A stretch of 7,189 bases of DNA from Bacillota bacterium (GCA_003456765.1 DMOT01000174.1:1-7189), one strand, 5' to 3'; shown: positions 1 through 6,456, counted from the stretch's first letter. The notes: a model not told the origin generated them from the sequence alone. Program-made: numbers and translations.

Positions 1-681
1 GGTCAGCGCCGCCTTGCGCGTCCGCTTCTCAAGTCGGGTGCGCCCCTCTACAGATGCTATGATTCCTGCATCCGCCCCCGACAGGGATGCGTTTGCACTT
101 GCCGCCCTTCCATTGCCTCTGGCGGTCATCATGCTCATCGCAGCCGACCGCGGTATGGAGAACATCGTGTCGGTGCCATCACTCCTCACTATCCTCCACT
201 GTTCATTGGCAATGCGATAGAAGGAACGAACAGCGAGCCTCTGGTCTATCTCCATCGCGGCCCTGCATATTTCAGAGACAAGGCGTTCTTCCTCATTGTG
301 TGAAATGCTGTCGAGCCCCATGGGCACATGGGCATCAATGTCGCGTATCAATGGCCTCGCCTGGTTTATCTCCCTGGACGGCTCAGCCCCGTACTTGCCA
401 GATGTGCGAGCCAGATTCGTCGCAGACTCCACTAGCTCCACGAGGAACTCCGATGTTATCACGTCAGATGAGGCAAACCCCGAATAGCCTTCAAAGGTAA
501 AAACCTGCACACCCACACCGGAGATCTCCTCAACGCTCAAGACGTCAGTCTGCCCATTGACCACGCCCACTGCGCGCTCGGTCTTGTCCTGGATTCGCAC
601 GATGGCATATACTCCGAGCTCCCGAGCCTTCTTCATTGCCTCGTTACACGCCTCGGTGTAGGCCCCAACCCTAAGTGTCAA
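1..681 (-). CDS. TldD/PmbA-family putative metallopeptidase, N-terminal part (partial, runs off left edge)
   Basis: Reading leftward from a TTG at 681-679, the frame stays open for 227 codons to the window edge. The product begins TLRVGAYTEACNEA and has the layout of the TldD/PmbA (peptidase U62, COG0312) N-terminal domain: an opening helix, a strand with YAIVRIQ (about residues 24-30), the turn VVNGQTD (39-45), then GVGVQVFTFEGYSGFASSD (54-72), the most typical family stretch. Known members act in pairs (TldD with TldE/PmbA) as cytosolic proteases, for example in microcin B17 maturation and CcdA degradation. The metal-binding HExxxH motif of TldD lies further on and is outside the window, so the TldD-type and PmbA-type branches cannot be separated. 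TTG is chosen because an in-frame TGA lies two codons upstream (687-685) and the next ATG (codon 16) would remove the first helix. The TTG overlaps the TGA stop of the ABC-F gene, implying translational coupling. Full-length relatives have about 450-480 residues, so roughly half is missing. Confidence 0.82.
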   Translation of the reverse strand, partial: MTLRVGAYTEACNEAMKKARELGVYAIVRIQDKTERAVGVVNGQTDVLSVEEISGVGVQVFTFEGYSGFASSDVITSEFLVELVESATNLARTSGKYGAEPSREINQARPLIRDIDAHVPMGLDSISHNEEERLVSEICRAAMEIDQRLAVRSFYRIANEQWRIVRSDGTDTMFSIPRSAAMSMMTARGNGRAASANASLSGADAGIIASVEGRTRLEKRTRKAALT

Positions 682-2663
682 TCCTCACATCCCCCAGTCA
701 CTTCAACTTCCTTCAATGCTCTTTCCCATGCTTCATACAGAGCTTCAATCTCATCCATAAGCTGGCGATGGATCAACACAACATCCCTCGCCCGTTCACC
801 ATCGGAGTATAATTCCTCAGAGGCGAGTTCTTCTTCGACTTTGCCAAGGCGCATCTCTTTCGCCTCAATCTCAGCCTCAATAGCTTCAGCCACAACGCGA
901 GCCTGACCGGCCCCGGTGCCGTCAGAAGCGCCTGCCCGTCCAGGCCTGCCTCTGCCCACAGGCTTGATGCGCGCAAGCGACACCCCGGAAGCTTTCAGCC
1001 TGGCCTTAAGCTCCTTCTCAGCATCCTCAGCAGCCGCGCGGGAAGCTTCAGCTCTCTCTTTGGCAAGTTGCTCCCGGTAGTAGCTGTAGTTGCCGTCATA
1101 CAGCTTCCATTGGCCATCCGCGATTTCCAGAGTAGATGTAGCAATCTGGTCAAGAAAGTATCTATCATGGCTCGCACATATCACAGTGCCTTCAAACTCA
1201 TCAATCGCCTGCTCCAATGCATGGCGGGCCTCAATGTCAAGGTGGTTCGTGGGTTCGTCGAGCAACAACAGGTTGGGGCCTTTCAAGATCAGTTTCGCAA
1301 GTATCAGACGATTGCGCTCACCCCCTGAAAGCGCCTTAACAGGCTTAAACACATCTTCGCCCCGAAAGAGAAAGCGCGCCGCGAAGCTTCTGGCCTCGCC
1401 CAGGGTCCAATCGCGAGCGTGGTACAGTTCGTCCAATACAGTCAGCTCATCATCGAGGCCTGCGAGGTCTTGCCAGAATATACCGCAAGTCACATTCTCG
1501 CCAAAGTCCACACTGCCCGAATCGGGAGGGATATCATTAGCGACTATCCTTAGAAACGTCGTCTTGCCGGAACCGTTAGGCCCAACGATGCCCAGCCTCT
1601 CCCCGCGTTCCACGACAAAGTCCATTTCCCCGAAGAGAGTCTGCTCGCCGTAGCTTTTGGATATCCCGCTGACCGATAGCGCCAGGCGCCCGGAGCGCGC
1701 CGCCTTTCCAAACGACAGCTTCATTGAAGGGCCTTCCCGGGGTTTCTGGACGCGCTCGATCCGCGCCAGCATCTTCTCCCGACTTTTTGCCATTGTGCTG
1801 CGATTTCCCGCCTTGTAGCGCCTTATATACGCCTCAAGCTTCTGTATCTTCTCCTGCTGCCGCTGATACTCCTCGGCCTGTCGCTCCTTTGCAAGCTGCT
1901 TCTCTGCCGTGAAAAAAGTGTAGTTGCCTGGATACGACACAACCTTGAGATCGTCTATGTCCCATATGCGATCCACCGTCGCGTCGAGAAAGTATCGGTC
2001 GTGGGAGACGACTATGAAAGCCCCCTTGAAAGCCTTGAGATAATCTTCAAGCCATTCGCACGCATACACGTCCAGATGATTCGTCGGTTCATCCAAGAGC
2101 AGCAAGTTCGGCGCAGCAACCAGCATTCGCGCAAGAGCCACGCGAACCTTCTGGCCTCCGCTTAGAGTATCGATAACTCTGTCAAGATCGTCCTCGGCAA
2201 ACCCCAGTCCGAAAAGGGTGGACTTGATGCGCACATCGTAGTCATAGCCTCCCAAAAGCTCATAGTCTGTGGAAAGCCGAGAGTACCGGCGCATCACCAT
2301 ATCGAGCTTGCGCTCTGATGCTATCACCTCGGGATCGGACATCTTCCTCTCCAGATCGCGCATTTCCTTGCCTACCTGGAATGTCTTCGCAAAAGCCCTC
2401 TTCATCTCATCGTAAAGGCTGTTGCCTGAGGTATACTCCTTCCCTTGAGCGAGATACCTCGCCTCACAGCCGGAAGCAAGCGCCACTCGGCCCGAGTCGT
2501 AGTCATCAAGGCCGGCGATGATTCGAAGGAGCGTGCTCTTCCCGCTGCCGTTTCGGCCTACAAGGCCAATGCGGTCGTTTTCTGCTACCGACAGCGACAC
2601 CCCGTCGAATATGGGAACTGAGCCAAATGATTTTTTCAGGGAGTCAATCTCAAGAACCGACAC
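678..2663 (-). CDS. ABC-F family ATPase (Uup/YdiF-like), duplicated ABC domains, no membrane segments
   Basis: The 661-residue product has two complete ATP-binding cassettes. The first has Walker A GRNGSGKST (36-44), signature LSGGQ (167-171), Walker B with EPTNHLD (187-198) and switch SHD (220-222). The second has GPNGSGKTT (361-369), LSGGE (445-449), LLLLDEPTNHLD (465-476) and SHD (498-500). Between them (about 250-315) is the charged helical linker typical of ABC-F proteins, which contacts the P-site tRNA on the ribosome. The C-terminal part (about 530-660) is rich in Glu, Lys and Ala and looks like a coiled coil, interrupted by a basic Gly-rich stretch (RGRPGRAG, 571-578). Transmembrane segments are absent, so this is a cytosolic translation-associated ATPase and not a transporter. 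Whether it is a housekeeping factor or gives ribosome-protection resistance cannot be told from sequence. The start is GTG, directly after and in frame with the folE2 TAG stop; an AAGAGG (2678-2673) inside the end of folE2 serves as ribosome binding site 9 nt upstream. Confidence 0.95.
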   Translation of the reverse strand: MSVLEIDSLKKSFGSVPIFDGVSLSVAENDRIGLVGRNGSGKSTLLRIIAGLDDYDSGRVALASGCEARYLAQGKEYTSGNSLYDEMKRAFAKTFQVGKEMRDLERKMSDPEVIASERKLDMVMRRYSRLSTDYELLGGYDYDVRIKSTLFGLGFAEDDLDRVIDTLSGGQKVRVALARMLVAAPNLLLLDEPTNHLDVYACEWLEDYLKAFKGAFIVVSHDRYFLDATVDRIWDIDDLKVVSYPGNYTFFTAEKQLAKERQAEEYQRQQEKIQKLEAYIRRYKAGNRSTMAKSREKMLARIERVQKPREGPSMKLSFGKAARSGRLALSVSGISKSYGEQTLFGEMDFVVERGERLGIVGPNGSGKTTFLRIVANDIPPDSGSVDFGENVTCGIFWQDLAGLDDELTVLDELYHARDWTLGEARSFAARFLFRGEDVFKPVKALSGGERNRLILAKLILKGPNLLLLDEPTNHLDIEARHALEQAIDEFEGTVICASHDRYFLDQIATSTLEIADGQWKLYDGNYSYYREQLAKERAEASRAAAEDAEKELKARLKASGVSLARIKPVGRGRPGRAGASDGTGAGQARVVAEAIEAEIEAKEMRLGKVEEELASEELYSDGERARDVVLIHRQLMDEIEALYEAWERALKEVEVTGGCED

Positions 2664-3452
2664 CTACACCATCCTCTTGTCTTCAACATGGCACGCAAAT
2701 GCCGAGTGGTTGTGGATGGATTCCATGCTTTCGCATTCCACCTCAAACCATCTCACGCGAGGCTCGTTTCTGAGAGCTATGACGACATCCCGGAGTATGT
2801 CCTCGACAAACTTGGGGTTACCATAGGCCGCCTCGGTCACGTATTTCTCATCTCTGCGCTTCAGGAGGGGATAGATCTCACAGCTGCCCTCCGCCTCCAA
2901 CAGCTGGATCAGTTCCTCAAGCCATAGGAATCCAGCTGAGCTGAATTTCACCTTGGCCCGAATCATTGTGCGCTGGTTGTGGGCACCGTAGTCGGAGATC
3001 TCTTTGCTGCACGGGCAACATGATGTGACTGGAACCTCGACTCCCATACTAAACGAATGACGCTTGCCGTCCAGAGCCCCGGTGAACTCGCAGTTATAGT
3101 CGAGAACACTCTCCTTGCCACTGACAGGCGCGGTCTTGGAGACAAAGTACTTGAACCTTATGGATATGTCAGCGCGCTGCGCCGCCAGAGCGTCACACGT
3201 CTCCCTGAGAATCGCAAGTATCTCAACATTGGATATGGGTTTTCTGCTCCATGGCAAAAGGACTTCCATGAACCTGCTCATGTGTGCCCCCTTAAACTGC
3301 ATCGGAAGCGCCACAGAAAGCGAAACGATTCCCAGAACAGACTGCCAACCGCCCTCTTTTGCAGCTATCTGCAGAGGCAGATGAACATCCTTGACGCCAA
3401 CTTTCTGTATGTCGATACCTCTCAAATCCGGAAGGTTCTGCACATCCTGCAT
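2664..3452 (-). CDS. folE2: GTP cyclohydrolase IB (FolE2 type)
   Basis: FolE2 converts GTP to 7,8-dihydroneopterin triphosphate and formate, the entry step for tetrahydrofolate and, in many bacteria, queuosine. The 262-residue product opens MQDVQNLPDLRGIDIQKVGV, the usual FolE2 start. It carries the family hallmark VPVTSCCPCSKEISDYGAHN (140-159), followed by QR. By motif position Cys146 and His158 match the catalytic/metal-site Cys and His of characterised FolE2. Further conserved pieces are LLKRRDEKYVTE (196-207) and, near the C terminus, ESIHNHSAFA (244-253). FolE2 is unrelated in sequence to the zinc-dependent FolE and can use other metals; in several bacteria it is induced by zinc limitation through Zur, but I see no convincing Zur box here. 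The frame is open up to a GTG at 3485, which would add 11 residues. I chose the ATG at 3452 because it fits the family N terminus and has AGAGGGG 8 nt upstream. Its stop abuts the ABC-F start, suggesting a shared mRNA. Confidence 0.95.
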   Translation of the reverse strand: MQDVQNLPDLRGIDIQKVGVKDVHLPLQIAAKEGGWQSVLGIVSLSVALPMQFKGAHMSRFMEVLLPWSRKPISNVEILAILRETCDALAAQRADISIRFKYFVSKTAPVSGKESVLDYNCEFTGALDGKRHSFSMGVEVPVTSCCPCSKEISDYGAHNQRTMIRAKVKFSSAGFLWLEELIQLLEAEGSCEIYPLLKRRDEKYVTEAAYGNPKFVEDILRDVVIALRNEPRVRWFEVECESMESIHNHSAFACHVEDKRMV

Positions 3453-3460
3453 GTCGGTGT

Positions 3461-3467
3461 CCCCTCT
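3461..3467 (-). promoter_or_regulatory. Ribosome binding site that sets the folE2 start
   Basis: On the minus strand AGAGGGG lies 8 nt before the ATG at 3452-3450. It supports this start over the in-frame GTG at 3485 and ATG at 3470, which have no comparable purine-rich element at the right distance. Confidence 0.7.
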
Positions 3468-3481
3468 CATGCCACGACTTT

Positions 3482-3604
3482 TCACTGTCTAACTGTTTGT
3501 TTTTCTACGAGGGCGTTCACTATCCCTTCTATCCTGCGACCCCGTGCAATCCATTTAGGCCCTTGAGGACCAGCAACTGATAGACTGATCAAATTGGAGT
3601 CCAT
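3482..3604 (-). CDS. Possible small ORF of 40 codons upstream of folE2, function unknown
   Basis: On the minus strand an ATG at 3604-3602 opens a 40-codon frame ending at TGA 3484-3482, 29 nt before the folE2 ATG. The product begins MDSNLISLSVAGPQGPKW and ends VNALVEKQTVRQ, with a basic centre (IARGRRIEG). The composition looks protein-like, and the last part could form an amphipathic helix. I do not recognise a family. The frame stays open upstream of the ATG to a TAA at 3664-3662, with sensible residues (PFEKWPETEA just before the Met), so the real coding stretch may be longer. The GAGG before the ATG is only 2 nt away, too close for an efficient ribosome binding site. It could be a leader peptide, a real small protein in the folE2 operon, the remnant of a longer gene, or chance. 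See the finding on a possible +1 frameshift that would join it to an upstream ATG. Confidence 0.3.
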   Translation of the reverse strand: MDSNLISLSVAGPQGPKWIARGRRIEGIVNALVEKQTVRQ

Positions 3605-3660
3605 CGCCTCAGTTTCAGGCCACTTTTCAAAAGGACTTCCGCCGCCGCTCGTAGAAACCC

Positions 3661-3666
3661 ATTATT
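3661..3666 (-). promoter_or_regulatory. Weak candidate -10 element for the leftward folE2 operon
   Basis: On the minus strand AATAAT (3666-3661) matches five of six bases of the sigma-A -10 consensus. The best hexamer 17 nt upstream, TTTAGC, matches only three bases of TTGACA. Transcription starting here would include the 40-codon ORF and folE2. Offered only because some promoter must lie in this divergent spacer. Confidence 0.25.
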
Positions 3667-3677
3667 CAGCAATGAGA

Positions 3678-3714
3678 TTGCCAGCTAAAAACCAAAGCAG
3701 GGACATAAATATGT
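3678..3714 (+). promoter_or_regulatory. Candidate promoter and overlapping dyad for the rightward nucleotidyltransferase gene
   Basis: TTGCCA (3678-3683) matches five of six bases of a sigma-A -35 hexamer. The downstream AT-rich patch holds CATAAA (3704-3709), but the 20-nt spacing is long, so the pairing is weak. Over the same patch lies the inverted repeat ACATA-AA-TATGT (3703-3714), which would sit on a -10 region and could bind a dimeric regulator. Nothing here identifies a regulator. Confidence 0.25.
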
Positions 3715-3720
3715 AAACGC

Positions 3721-3729
3721 GGGGGTGGG
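3721..3729 (+). promoter_or_regulatory. Ribosome binding site of the 833-codon gene
   Basis: GGGGGTGGG lies 3 nt before the ATG at 3733. The GGGGGTG core is one base from the GGAGGTG anti-SD complement and about 5 nt from the start. It supports this start, as does the product opening directly into the nucleotidyltransferase first strand. Confidence 0.65.
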
Positions 3730-3732
3730 ATT

Positions 3733-6234
3733 ATGGAGGCAATGCTTCTCGGAGCTGGAGAAGGGACCCGTCTGAGACCGATCACAGCAACGCGTCCTAA
3801 ACCTATGATCCCTATAGCGAATCGACCCATTATGGAGCACATACTCTTGCTGCTCAAGTCCCACGGAGTGCGCGACGTCTACTCCAACCTCTACTACCTT
3901 GCTGACCAGATAGAATCGTATTTTGGTGATGGCTCAGCCCTGGGCCTGTCGCTCAAGTTCAAGGTCGAAGAGAAGCTCCCGGGTACTGCAGGCGGAGTCA
4001 AGAACCTAGAAGAACACTTCGACGAGACCTTCTGCGTAATCTCAGGCGATCTGCTCACAGATTTCGATCTTACCCAGGCATTGGAGTTTCACAAGAGGCG
4101 CGGCGCCATTGCGACGATTCTTCTCACACGTATTGATAACCCCCTCGAGTATGGCGTAGTCATCACTGACAGGGATGGACGCATACAGCGTTTTCTCGAG
4201 AAACCAGGATGGGCTGAGGTCTTCTCCGATACCATAAACACAGGGATTTACATCCTTGAACCCGCCGTGTTCGATTTCATCCCTCCCGGAGTCGATTTTG
4301 ACTTCTCCCGTGACCTGTTCCCGCTCCTGCTTGGGGAAGGCCAACCCCTGTTCGGATATGTGGCAGACGGCTACTGGTGCGATGTCGGCAATATAGACAT
4401 GTACCTTAAGGCTCAGGTGGACGCCTTGTCAGGCAAGGTCAAGCTGAATATTCCGGGAGAGCAGATCACGCCGAACATCTGGGTGGGCCGGTCCGCAAAG
4501 ATAAGTTCGAGGGCCGACCTTAAGGGGCCCATGGTATTGGGCGAAAACTGTGAGATAGCTCCAGGAGTAAGGCTGCGCGAATTCTGCGTCATCGGCGACA
4601 ACGTTATAGTGGCCCCCAACTCTTTCGTTGTCAGATCGACCGTCTTCAGCAACTCCTATCTAGGTGAAAACTCGGTCGTATCAGGCTCCATTATCTGCAA
4701 GAACGTGGTGCTCAAAGATAGTGTGCGCGTAGCGGAAGGCGCAGTGGTTTCCGATGACTCCATCTTAAACAGCAGCGTTACAGTGAAGCCCGGTATCCGG
4801 GTATGGCCTGGCAAGACCATCGATGAGAGCGTGGTGCTTTCATCGAGTGTAGTATGGGAGCAGCGCCTCAGGCGCGAGCTGTTCCATTCGGGCAGAGTAT
4901 CGGGGCTCGTGAATTTCGAATTCACGCCGGAATTCGCGCTGAGGCTGGGAAATGCAATCGGGGGTACGATGAAGAAGGGTGCAAGCGTAATAGTCAGCCG
5001 GGATCCAAGCCGCACAGCCAGGATGATGAAGCGCGCCCTCGCTGCCGGACTGTCCAGCTCAGGCGTTTCCGTCTGCGACCTGCAGGGCGTTCCAGTCCCC
5101 ATCCTCTCCCACATGGCCAGGCGTGGCGATTTCACTTACGCAATACATACGCAAACCTCAGACAGAAACTACGAGTTTGTTGACATCAACGTCTTCGACT
5201 CCGAGGGACTTGCGCTATCGCGAGAATCAGAGCGCAGACTCGAAACCTTGCTGGCACGTGAAGATCCGCGCCGCACTAGCGCCCGTGAAGTCGGCGGCAT
5301 AAGGTACTATCCCAGAGCAATAGACATCTACACTGAAGACTGTCTCTTGAGCATCGACACGGAGGCCACAAAGGCAAACCGCATGAAACTGGTAGTAGAC
5401 TGCAGCTATGGCTTCGGAGGAAGCATCCTCCCTTCAATGTTTGTGCAGATGGGCGTGGAAGTCATGTCGCTCAATGCCATAGAGCAGGAGACCAAGATGC
5501 CCAAATCGTCAGAGCAATTCGCGCAGTCCCTGGATGAGCTAGCCCTCATAGTCAAGACGATCGACGCTGACATGGGAATCGTCATAGATCCTCAGGGTAC
5601 GAGGATGTGGGTCACTGCTGACGGGGGACGTGTCCTCACCGACATGGAGCTCGCCTACCTATTCTCCCTCCTGACAGTGCGCTCGAAGAATTCGCGGAAC
5701 GTTTCTATGCCCAGCTACATGCCTTCAGTATTTGCCCAGGCTCTTACCGCCAACGGCGCCACAGTCTACCGGGCCAGGGCCAACGTAAGAAGCCTTGCCG
5801 ACCTGGCGCGCACGAGCAACTCGGCCATTGCGTCAGACCTGGCCGGAGGATTCATCTTCCCCCATCTGAACAATGGGTTTGATGCGATCTTCGGCGCCGC
5901 GAAGTTCATAGAGCTCGTGGCCAAAGATGCAGCTCCACTCTCCCAACTTGTGCAACTCGTCCCTGAACACCATCTTCTCTCTGATACTGTGCCATGCCCC
6001 TGGGAGCTGAAAGGGCAAGCGATGAGAGAGCTTCTCAGCAAGCTTGATGATCCAACTGTGGAAACATACGATGGCTACAGGAAGTCCATGGGAGATGCAT
6101 GGTACATGGTAATGCCCGATCCTGTGCACCCCTCCTTCCTGCTCTATGCCGAAGGAGCTACAAGGGCCGAAGCCGAGAAGATGTTGGAGGCGGCCAGAAA
6201 AGAAGTAATGGCCGAGATGAACAAGCAGCCCTGA
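3733..6234 (+). CDS. Sugar-phosphate nucleotidyltransferase (mannose-1-phosphate guanylyltransferase-like) fused to a degenerate phosphohexomutase domain
   Basis: The 833-residue product has three parts. Residues 1-235 form an NTP-transferase domain: GAGEGTRLRP (7-16) binds the nucleotide phosphates, RPKPM (21-25) follows, SGDLLTD (104-110) carries the likely metal-binding Asp106, and EKP (156-158), NTGIYI (169-174) and YWCDVGN (214-220) complete the fold. Residues about 240-375 are a left-handed beta-helix with hexapeptide-like repeats (I/V-G-x-x-x). Residues about 385-825 resemble phosphoglucomutase/phosphomannomutase, with SRDPSRTARMM (422-432) and VVDCSYGFGG (554-563). However, the phosphoserine loop consensus TASHNP is replaced near IHTQTSDRN (471-479), the metal loop DGDGDR reads DPQGTR (619-624), and the sugar-binding GExSGH site reads DLAGGF (702-707). 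I infer that the first domain makes a nucleotide sugar, probably GDP-mannose, for cell-surface or spore polysaccharide, and that the mutase-like part is inactive or regulatory. UDP- or dTDP-sugar activity is possible. The same domain architecture is known from other Bacillota, actinobacteria and cyanobacteria. Confidence 0.9.
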   Translation: MEAMLLGAGEGTRLRPITATRPKPMIPIANRPIMEHILLLLKSHGVRDVYSNLYYLADQIESYFGDGSALGLSLKFKVEEKLPGTAGGVKNLEEHFDETFCVISGDLLTDFDLTQALEFHKRRGAIATILLTRIDNPLEYGVVITDRDGRIQRFLEKPGWAEVFSDTINTGIYILEPAVFDFIPPGVDFDFSRDLFPLLLGEGQPLFGYVADGYWCDVGNIDMYLKAQVDALSGKVKLNIPGEQITPNIWVGRSAKISSRADLKGPMVLGENCEIAPGVRLREFCVIGDNVIVAPNSFVVRSTVFSNSYLGENSVVSGSIICKNVVLKDSVRVAEGAVVSDDSILNSSVTVKPGIRVWPGKTIDESVVLSSSVVWEQRLRRELFHSGRVSGLVNFEFTPEFALRLGNAIGGTMKKGASVIVSRDPSRTARMMKRALAAGLSSSGVSVCDLQGVPVPILSHMARRGDFTYAIHTQTSDRNYEFVDINVFDSEGLALSRESERRLETLLAREDPRRTSAREVGGIRYYPRAIDIYTEDCLLSIDTEATKANRMKLVVDCSYGFGGSILPSMFVQMGVEVMSLNAIEQETKMPKSSEQFAQSLDELALIVKTIDADMGIVIDPQGTRMWVTADGGRVLTDMELAYLFSLLTVRSKNSRNVSMPSYMPSVFAQALTANGATVYRARANVRSLADLARTSNSAIASDLAGGFIFPHLNNGFDAIFGAAKFIELVAKDAAPLSQLVQLVPEHHLLSDTVPCPWELKGQAMRELLSKLDDPTVETYDGYRKSMGDAWYMVMPDPVHPSFLLYAEGATRAEAEKMLEAARKEVMAEMNKQP

Positions 6235-6308
6235 GGCCCGGGCCCCTTGAAGCAGGGCCGAGGTTCAGTATTGCCCGGGGATTCACCGCTCAGCAAGTCA
6301 TTCGATCC

Positions 6309-6340
6309 GGCCTGCCCAAAGATGGCAGGCCCTTTTCTTA
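6309..6340 (+). terminator. Intrinsic (rho-independent) terminator after the nucleotidyltransferase gene
   Basis: A perfect 8-bp GC-rich stem, GGCCTGCC (6309-6316) with GGCAGGCC (6324-6331), closes a 7-nt loop and is followed by CTTTTCTT. It lies 75 nt after the stop at 6234. There is no T-run on the other side, so it works for rightward transcription only. It separates the nucleotidyltransferase transcript from dpaA. Confidence 0.9.
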
Positions 6341-6373
6341 GCCAGTGGCATTCGCTGTGCAGAAGGTACCAGG

Positions 6374-6385
6374 CTCCGCACGGAG
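6374..6385. repeat. Short inverted repeat in the dpaA upstream region
   Basis: CTCCG-CA-CGGAG is a perfect 5-bp dyad with a 2-nt centre, about 90 nt before the dpaA start. It could be an operator half of a larger site or chance; no known binding-site consensus was recognised. Confidence 0.3.
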
Positions 6386-6403
6386 AACGACAAAGCGCTA
6401 GAT

Positions 6404-6419
6404 GCCAGTAACGTCACTG
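6404..6419. promoter_or_regulatory. 16-bp near-perfect dyad, candidate operator before dpaA
   Basis: CCAGTAACGTCACTGG is symmetric in seven of eight base pairs; only the sixth pair (A against C) fails. It lies just upstream of the candidate -10 element, where an activator or repressor of the dpa operon would bind. A related GCCAGTGGC occurs at 6342-6350. The regulator is unknown. Confidence 0.4.
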
Positions 6420-6429
6420 GGACTTATGA

Positions 6430-6437
6430 CATACATT
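6430..6437 (+). promoter_or_regulatory. Candidate mother-cell sigma (SigE/SigK-like) -10 element for dpaA
   Basis: CATACATT agrees with the SigE-type -10 consensus (CATACANT) and is close to the SigK-type CATANNNTA, whose final TA is shifted by one base. It is 34 nt before the dpaA start. In Bacillus the equivalent spoVF operon is transcribed in the mother cell by SigK. I do not see a convincing -35 element at the expected distance, so this stays tentative. Confidence 0.35.
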
Positions 6438-6456
6438 TACGTAGAGGAAGTCTGTC

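Noticed and set aside
87..500. 137-codon plus-strand open frame at the left end
   Set aside because: It lies opposite the tldD-like reading frame, which matches a known family over its length. The plus-strand product is Cys/Ser/Pro-rich and low in plausible structure.
1090..1653. 187-codon plus-strand open frame opposite the ABC-F gene
   Set aside because: It is antisense to the second ATP-binding cassette, whose motifs are intact. The Ser/Pro/Arg-rich product shows no domain and no ribosome binding site; a shadow of the real gene.
3453..3485. N-terminal extension of FolE2 from the GTG at 3485
   Set aside because: The 11 extra residues are not part of the usual family start, there is no good ribosome binding site, and the ATG at 3452 has AGAGGGG at the right distance.
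3486..3732. Zur box for zinc control of folE2
   Set aside because: I compared the spacer with the Bacillus-type Zur palindrome (AAATCGTAAT and its mirror) and saw no match good enough to report; control of folE2 here remains unknown.
4656..5135. 159-codon minus-strand open frame inside the nucleotidyltransferase fusion
   Set aside because: It is antisense to a continuous, recognisable protein. The Ser/Thr/Leu-rich composition is typical of a shadow frame.
6235..6259. GGCCC/GGGCC hairpin right after the stop of the fusion gene as a terminator
   Set aside because: The stem has only 5 bp, the loop is 9 nt and no T-run follows; the hairpin at 6309-6331 is clearly the terminator.
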